A DNA stretch of 64,000 nt, taken from the NCBI GenBank assembly GCA_022410635.1, contig JAJVDF010001200.1:129868-193867 (forward strand), written 5' to 3'. A program made the translations under genes and the position numbers. This stretch comes from Tretioscincus oriximinensis. Taxonomy: Eukaryota > Chordata > Lepidosauria > Squamata > Gymnophthalmidae. The notes under the pieces are model-generated. The model saw only the letters and a program-made list of their open reading frames with translations, was not told the origin of the DNA and did not search any database. Positions 58,196 to 64,000 of the stretch are shown in pieces (positions within the stretch are counted from its first letter, which is position 1; each line of letters starts with the position of its first letter).

Positions 58196-58309
58196 CAACA
58201 GTCACTAATGGATTAGCTTTCTATCCACTTCCATTATATTGAGTTCTACAAACAGTGCTAGATTCAGTTTTATAATGTAAATTAATAATAATTTACATTG
58301 CAAGTATAT

Positions 58310-58460
58310 TGGAAGAAATTGCAACTAGATAAATGGGAATCACCACAGCTTGGTGGGGAAGACAGAATGTAAGCCTTTGGGTGAAAAATACCCTTGTAAG
58401 CCGCTTTGAGTTCGTTTGGGTGAGAAAAACGGGGTATAAAATCCAGTTCTTCTTTTCTTT
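58310..58460 (+). mobile_element. tRNA-headed SINE, 3' half
   Basis: GGAAGAAATTGCAACTAGAT, CAGCTTGGTGGGGAAGACAG, GAGAAAAACGGGGTATAAAA, CTTCTT tail. Confidence 0.85.
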
Positions 58461-61400
58461 CATTGTTTTCAAGAAAAAGACCAATGGTGCAACAGAAATC
58501 CAATAAATTTGGAAGCAGCACTTTAGCCAGGCACAACTGGCACAAATTAGCCTCTATAAATGCATCACTTCGCTTGACTGAATCGGGTCACAAATCCAGA
58601 AACAGTTACAACTGCTTTCTGTCAGCATGAGTACCTCAGCTTCTGGGGGTAAATTGAAAGGCAGATTTGCAAGTGGACTCTGGCTCTGCCCCTCAACAGA
58701 AAATCCTTTTCTTTGTGCATACTGACACAAATGCAAGAGGTACTGCTTTGGAAACCAGTCCCCTAAAACTAGGAATTATAGGGTCATGGTGGAAGCCCAA
58801 CAAAGCCAGAGTGGGATGAGGGTCAGGATAGGTGGAAGATTAGCAAAGATTAGCTTTGCATTTTGCTCACTGGATTAAATTAAGGTACATTTAAAATATG
58901 TTACTAGTGGCACTCCTGACTTTGGTTTCTACTGTTATATGCCAGTTCCCTACAAAGCCTAACAACTGTAACATCAGATAATATCCTACAATGATATAGC
59001 TAAAGTTCAAACTTTTCCAACTGCATTAACAATAGGTATCTAATGCCTGACACATACAGCATTGTGACAGAATGCCTATAGCACAGTGACCCAACAGCTG
59101 CAAGAAATAAATAGGAATAAAATCGGCAAGCACAGCTTATCTCTACAGGGTCTAAGTTTATTTTAGTACCTGTTCTTGCATAGAAAAGACTAAAGGATGG
59201 AAAACCCCCACAAAGAATAATATTTCACTGCTGCATGCCAATCAATAAGGAACAAAGGGTCTTGTTTTTACTATATTGATTGTCTGTATATGACAACTAC
59301 ATATGAATGCAAACTTTAAGAGTATTAAAGCAAATTTTAAAAAAACCGAATTTTATGATAATAAACACGGGTCTTATTATCAAAGGAGAGAGAGAAAATT
59401 AAAGATTACTAAAGAATTATTCTTCTTTTCTACGGTCTATATAATTCTCCATTGTTGCTAACTTTTACTTACAGCATGTATAACAATGTATTTCTTAAGC
59501 TTCCAAGAGAACCCAAACAATTCTATTGGTCACAAAATGGAAGTTGTTAAATAAAAATTCACAGATACAGACCAACAACTCCCAAACAATTAAAGACATG
59601 AACACAAATCCTATCCTATGTAATATATATTGCAAAGGTAATCAATAGGGCAACAAGCACAGTTCCAGAAGTACATGGACAGAAATCACATCTAAATTGG
59701 CCAGATTATTGTTTTATTTATTTATTTATTTTTAGTATAGCTGGAAAGAAGAAAAATTACCCACGTTTTAAAAATCTCACTGGACTAACCCGTATATAAC
59801 TTGCTTATTTATGTATTTACAGCCCATTTAGAGCTCAAAGGGAAATGTTTTAACCCTGCAAGTTTTGCTTTCATATCCAATTCATAATCTTCTCAAAGTA
59901 TCTCAGGTCAAATGCTATTGTAGCAGCTGACACATATTGCTGAAAGGTTCTTAAGCAGAGCTGTTTCTTTTCTATCGCAAAAAAGGTCAAATGTGATCAC
60001 ATTGTCAGATTATAGAGTTTTACAAATAATGCTTGTACAAGATTTATGTAAGCTCTTCTATGGCAGAAAACTGGTGAAAAAGACACAGGAGGAAAAAAAT
60101 TGAAATGATTTAAACACTTGCAAGGAAATGTCAAAAAACACAAACATTCCCTGCTACTTTGTAAATTGTTACTGGTGTCACAATGTAAAAATTACAATCG
60201 TTGAATCCGTCCACCCACCCATCCAGTCTTTATTTGGAGAAATAAAGCGCACAAAGATTTTAAAACCCAGAACATCTGCCATCATCCTCTTAGAATTAAC
60301 AGAATGAATCTGTCAATTAAAGAAAAAAGCGATTATCAAAGTAAGAAAAGGAATCTGTAGTTTGACAAAGGTATGGAGTTCAAAAACCAAGAGTTGCTTT
60401 CTCCAAACGCCATCTTGTTGCAGTTACAGGGCCCAGCATAGAAAGATCTATTCATTCCCGAAAAAGGAGGGTTACAGGGACACAAATGCACCCTCAGTGC
60501 CAATGTGCAGGCAATAAACACCTGNTCTTCTTAGTTCTTTGTCCCCAAAATTGATAAGAAAAAACCCCTGACACGTAAAAAGAGAGACTGCTTCTCTATC
60601 TCTGGAATATGCATCCCAGATTATTGTGCATTTATTTACATGCTTATGCTTAACAGAAAAGCCTCAAAATGTGCAACACACATCTCTGTGGGCTATGAAC
60701 ACAAATAGCAAAGCTTTGAAAATATTCTATCTTTTTAAAAAATATATATATTTAAGATTCTTTCTCAAACTCAAATTCACAAGGACAGGTGGCACGAGAA
60801 GCAAAATTTCCATGCTTCCGTTCAAATTAAAAAAACACAGTAACATCAACTATGCATGTGAATAGAAAATCTAAAAAAAANCCTCAGATCCATGAAACGT
60901 GTCTTCTATAAAAATGAGTACCCAGAAGCAATTTTGCTAAACTAACAGCGACAGAAAAGCCCCATTTCTGAAAATTTTAGATCTTTTTTTTTCCCCTAGT
61001 GATGAACTGATAGCTTCCGNTAACTGCTGTATCATTTTAATAAGTCTCCCCGACACGACTGCATTTAATATAAAGCTTTCAGAAACCTCTGGATTGATTC
61101 TGTCTTTAAGGTCGTGTCAGTCTCCACACACCCTTTTTTTTGCAAGAGATAAAATAAAATAAAGNGTGGTAGCAAAACAGCCACCCCACCCCTTACTTAG
61201 TAGAAAAGAAGTAAAAATGTGGAAAAAAAATGTCAAAATGTCTTGGTGCAAACATCTATCCTGACCTGAGATATTAACAGCTAAATTATACAACAGCTAA
61301 TAAAACGAGGATGCAGAGGAGAAAATGAGGTGAATCGCTCAGTATGTCTAACAAAAAGTAAAAAAACCATATTTTAGCCTTCCTGCATGGTCTCTTTCTA

Positions 61401-61615
61401 CTGCAGAATGGGTGTGTGTGTGTATGGGGGGACGACATAAAATCCATTTTCTTAGACAGGCGTATCATTTATGGTTTATTTTCTCTCGTCTCCACCCAAC
61501 AAATTTTCCACCATTACGGAACAGCCATCCCTACAAACAACTGACTTCTTTCTGTACCTGGTTGAATTCCTCCAACACTTTTAGATCCTAGGACATGGGG
61601 AAACAAAAGTAATCT
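58461..61615. other. Repeat-poor unassigned stretch
   Basis: No CR1, L2, SINE or MITE recognised for over 3 kb, in contrast to the rest of the window. No exon or CpG island identified. Confidence 0.5.
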
Positions 61616-61628
61616 CCCCCCCCCCCCC
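61616..61628. repeat. Poly-C run
   Basis: Thirteen consecutive C. Confidence 0.95.
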
Positions 61629-61784
61629 AATACATGTACACACATTATCATTTTTCCTATCTCTACCCAAGAGCCTCGGTGTTTTGAGATGGGGCTTTAC
61701 AAGGATGGGAAGACAAAAAGAAGGAAAACCAGAGCTGTTATTTCTTGATTCCTCTGTGTCAGCAACCTTCACTCCACCCACTGT

Positions 61785-62135
61785 GGGGAAGGAAGGCAGG
61801 ATGGGGTCGGAGCAGGGAAAGAATTGAGGAGCAGCAGGAGGGTGGAAGAGAGAAAGAGCAAAATGGAGGGGAGTCACAGAGAAAGGATTTGAAGCAGCAG
61901 GGGAAGGAAAGAAGGAGAGCACCGAAAAGGGAGGGGGGGAAACAGAAGGGGAAAAAGGGCTGCCAGGAGGAGGAGAGAGGGAACGTTGTGGAGGAAGAAG
62001 GACGAAAAAAGAAGGCAAAAGAGGCAGAAGGGGAGGAGAAAGAGAGAGGGTTTTAGTCACAAAACTGAAAGGGAATGGGTTGGAAAAGAGGAGGTGGGGT
62101 GGAAGTGTGGGAGGGAGAATGGGGTAGATGAAGCA
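61785..62135. repeat. Polypurine tract, about 350 bp
   Basis: GAAGGAAGGCAGGATGGGG-type sequence, overwhelmingly purine on the plus strand (polypyrimidine on the GNB1 sense strand). Long open frames of Glu/Lys/Arg or Pro/Ser here are low-complexity shadows. Confidence 0.85.
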
Positions 62136-62155
62136 GGACTCAAATTACAAGGAAG

Positions 62156-62175
62156 CAGCAGCAGCAGCCGCCCCC
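62156..62175. repeat. Short (CAG)n then GC-rich patch
   Basis: AGCAGCAGCAGCAGCCGCCC, followed by CCTCCCTTGCAGCCCTGAGC. It is the most GC-rich spot near the right end. It could be part of a 5' exon or promoter of GNB1, but nothing confirms that. Confidence 0.6.
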
Positions 62176-63537
62176 TCCCTTGCAGCCCTGAGCTGCTGTT
62201 CCAGAGGCACTGTTTTTATAAGGCTTCCTTTCCCATGCCGGCATTTTCTCTTTTTCTCCCTTTACTAAAAGAGAAGGCAGGACAGGATCTGTTTCCGTGG
62301 GTTTTTATTAAAAGGGACACCCCACCCAACCCACTGTGAATCCAAATCTGAAACAAACAAAAAAATTCTCATTATGAAACAAGAGAAGGAAATTCAGCCA
62401 GAGACTGAAAGGGAAGTGAAGGAATAGGAAGGAGTAGGGGGAGGGGGGGGGAGGGAGAGATAGAGGGATAAATAAAAGGAGGAGGATGGTGGTGATGGGA
62501 GGAGGGAGACCTTGTGGGGGAGGCTGAGGAAGAAAGGGGTGGGAGAAGGGGGGGCTGTGGACAACATAAGGTGTGGAGAGGAGTGTGTGGAGTGGTAGTC
62601 AATAATGGGGAAGAGGGAAGCATTAAGGTTGGGGTGCATCTAGGTCTCCAGAGAAGCAGTTTTAAAATGAGACAAGCAGGGCCTGCAGGAAGGAGGAAGA
62701 AGGATGACAGGATGCGAATGGGGAAAAGGCTGGGGGTGAAACAGGCCAATCGTGGGGTGGGAATATCTGAGAAAGCAAAAAAAGCCTCTTGGGGGCAGGT
62801 TTACGATGGCCAAAATGGCCTGTGGGGTGTTTCAAAGACCTTCTGGGGTGACCAGTCTTTTTTTGAGGTGACTGTGGTAGGGATAAAAGGAGGGGCTGGT
62901 GGGAAGGCCTACGTGTGAACTACACAGGGCTACATTGATGGACACAGGGTGGGTAATGTAAGCATTTGCAGGGGAGTTGGAAAGGCACCAAGTGCAAAAG
63001 ACTGCAAACACATTCTGGGTATTTTTTGACCCATGAAGGCAGGGAGAAAGCAGACCTCTGGGTTGGAAGAGATTTTTGGGGTGGGGACAGATGAGAATGG
63101 CCTTGCTTGGGGGGCACCAACCCAAAGCAGGGAGACCTTTTCAGGGAGGAGATCTTAGGGAGAAGGGAACTGAACCCATAAAAATAGAAAAGGAGGAGGT
63201 GGTGGTGGAGGAAGAAAATGAGTAGGGGATCCAGAGAAAGGTGGCCCAGATGGGCAGATTTGGCTGGGGGAAACAGAAACGGAATGTTGAAGGAAAGAAG
63301 ATAGAATTAGAGAGGGAGGGTAGAATATGCTGGGGGTGGGAGTTCCAGAGAGGAAATGGGTGGACTTTTGATCAGGGAGGCTAAGGTGACAAAATCAGGG
63401 TAGAAGGAGAGCTGTAGTTTGAAGGGTTGATGATAGAAATAATAGATTAGAGAGAGGGAAACTCAAGGGGGGGAGCAAATAAATAATAATAATCTATGGG
63501 ACAGAGGAACAGAAGAGAAGACACAAACTGGAGTGGA
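62176..63537. other. G-rich unassigned stretch
   Basis: Purine- and G-run-rich plus strand (for example at 62430-62460 and 63060-63120). No recognised gene or transposon. Confidence 0.5.
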
Positions 63538-64000
63538 CAGAGGAGCAATTATAATCTTGGGGGGGTGAGCAAAGAAGGCATAATAAATGGGGGGGGGAAT
63601 CGTAAGTTTGGGGAGCAAACCATAACCTTAGGAGGGGCAGGAATAATAGGCAAGGGGTGTGTGCAAATTATAACTTTCGGGGGTGGGGGGAGAGAACAGA
63701 CAAAAAGGAATAACAGGCTGGAAGAAAACAGAAATTGGGACTAGTGAAGGAATAAGAGGCTGGGGTAGGAAAACACAAGCTTGGGGGTGGGGGATCCAGA
63801 AGGAATGAGAAACAGGCGGGGGGCTGCATGGAAATTACAACTTTGGTGGTGCCTGAGTGGGGGGGGAACCAAAGGAATACTAGGCTGGGGGGAAGGAGAA
63901 CACAACCTGGGAGGGGCACAGGAGGAATGAGAAGCTGGGGGTGGTGGTGGTGCAAATTACAACTTTTTGGGAGGGGGGAAAGAGAGGAGGAATAATAGGC
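63538..64000. repeat. Degenerate G-rich minisatellite, runs off the end
   Basis: The phrase GGAAT(A/G)A(T/C/G)AGGCTGG recurs at about 63639, 63707, 63749, 63802, 63874, 63923 and 63989. Between these lie alternating fillers: CAAATTA(T/C)AACTTT with G-runs (long units, 66-72 bp) or ACACAACCTGGG-type (short units, 42-53 bp). Weaker copies lie at 63545-63620. The array continues past base 64000. Confidence 0.88.

Noticed and set aside
61581..62749. Several frames over 100 codons rich in Pro/Ser or Lys/Glu
   Set aside because: Low-complexity readings of a polypurine tract; no splice-site pattern or known motif.

Overview
The window is vertebrate nuclear DNA, almost certainly from a squamate reptile (lizard or snake). 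The evidence is the repeat content: many CR1 and L2 LINE fragments, tRNA-headed SINEs ending in CTT repeats, Sauria-SINE-like copies, and several families of short hAT-like and Tc1/mariner-like elements. There are no operons, ribosome binding sites or compact coding regions. Single ambiguous bases (n) are scattered throughout, as in a draft assembly.

The only host gene I can support is GNB1 (heterotrimeric G-protein beta-1 subunit), on the minus strand. Its first three coding exons are at 12451-12555 (start codon, residues 1-19), 7243-7281 (residues 20-32) and 3467-3573 (residues 33-67 plus two bases of codon 68). Every junction has canonical splice sites and all phases agree. The rest of the WD40 propeller must lie left of base 1. 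Everything right of 12555 is therefore 5' intron and/or upstream DNA. I could not find the noncoding first exon or a promoter.

Layout: 1-12.6 kb holds the GNB1 coding exons with introns carrying CR1, L2, SINE and MITE copies. 12.6-58.5 kb is a dense pile of nested repeats: CR1 in L2, CR1 in CR1, SINE in CR1, hAT in CR1, hAT in L2 and MITE in CR1. It includes one longer L2 LINE at about 39.4-41.3 kb that keeps a single reading frame with five stops but lacks the reverse-transcriptase core. 58.5-64 kb is poor in recognisable transposons. It becomes strongly purine/G-rich on the plus strand and ends in a degenerate G-rich minisatellite that runs off the window.

The most striking structure is a 172-bp near-perfect palindrome with no spacer (21567-21738). 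It is built from a fold-back repeat family present about a dozen times here. One member at 14020-14305 is bounded by an imperfect 8-bp target duplication inside a CR1. Several other elements can be delimited from the sequence alone by target duplications. I see no bacterial, phage, CRISPR or defence system.
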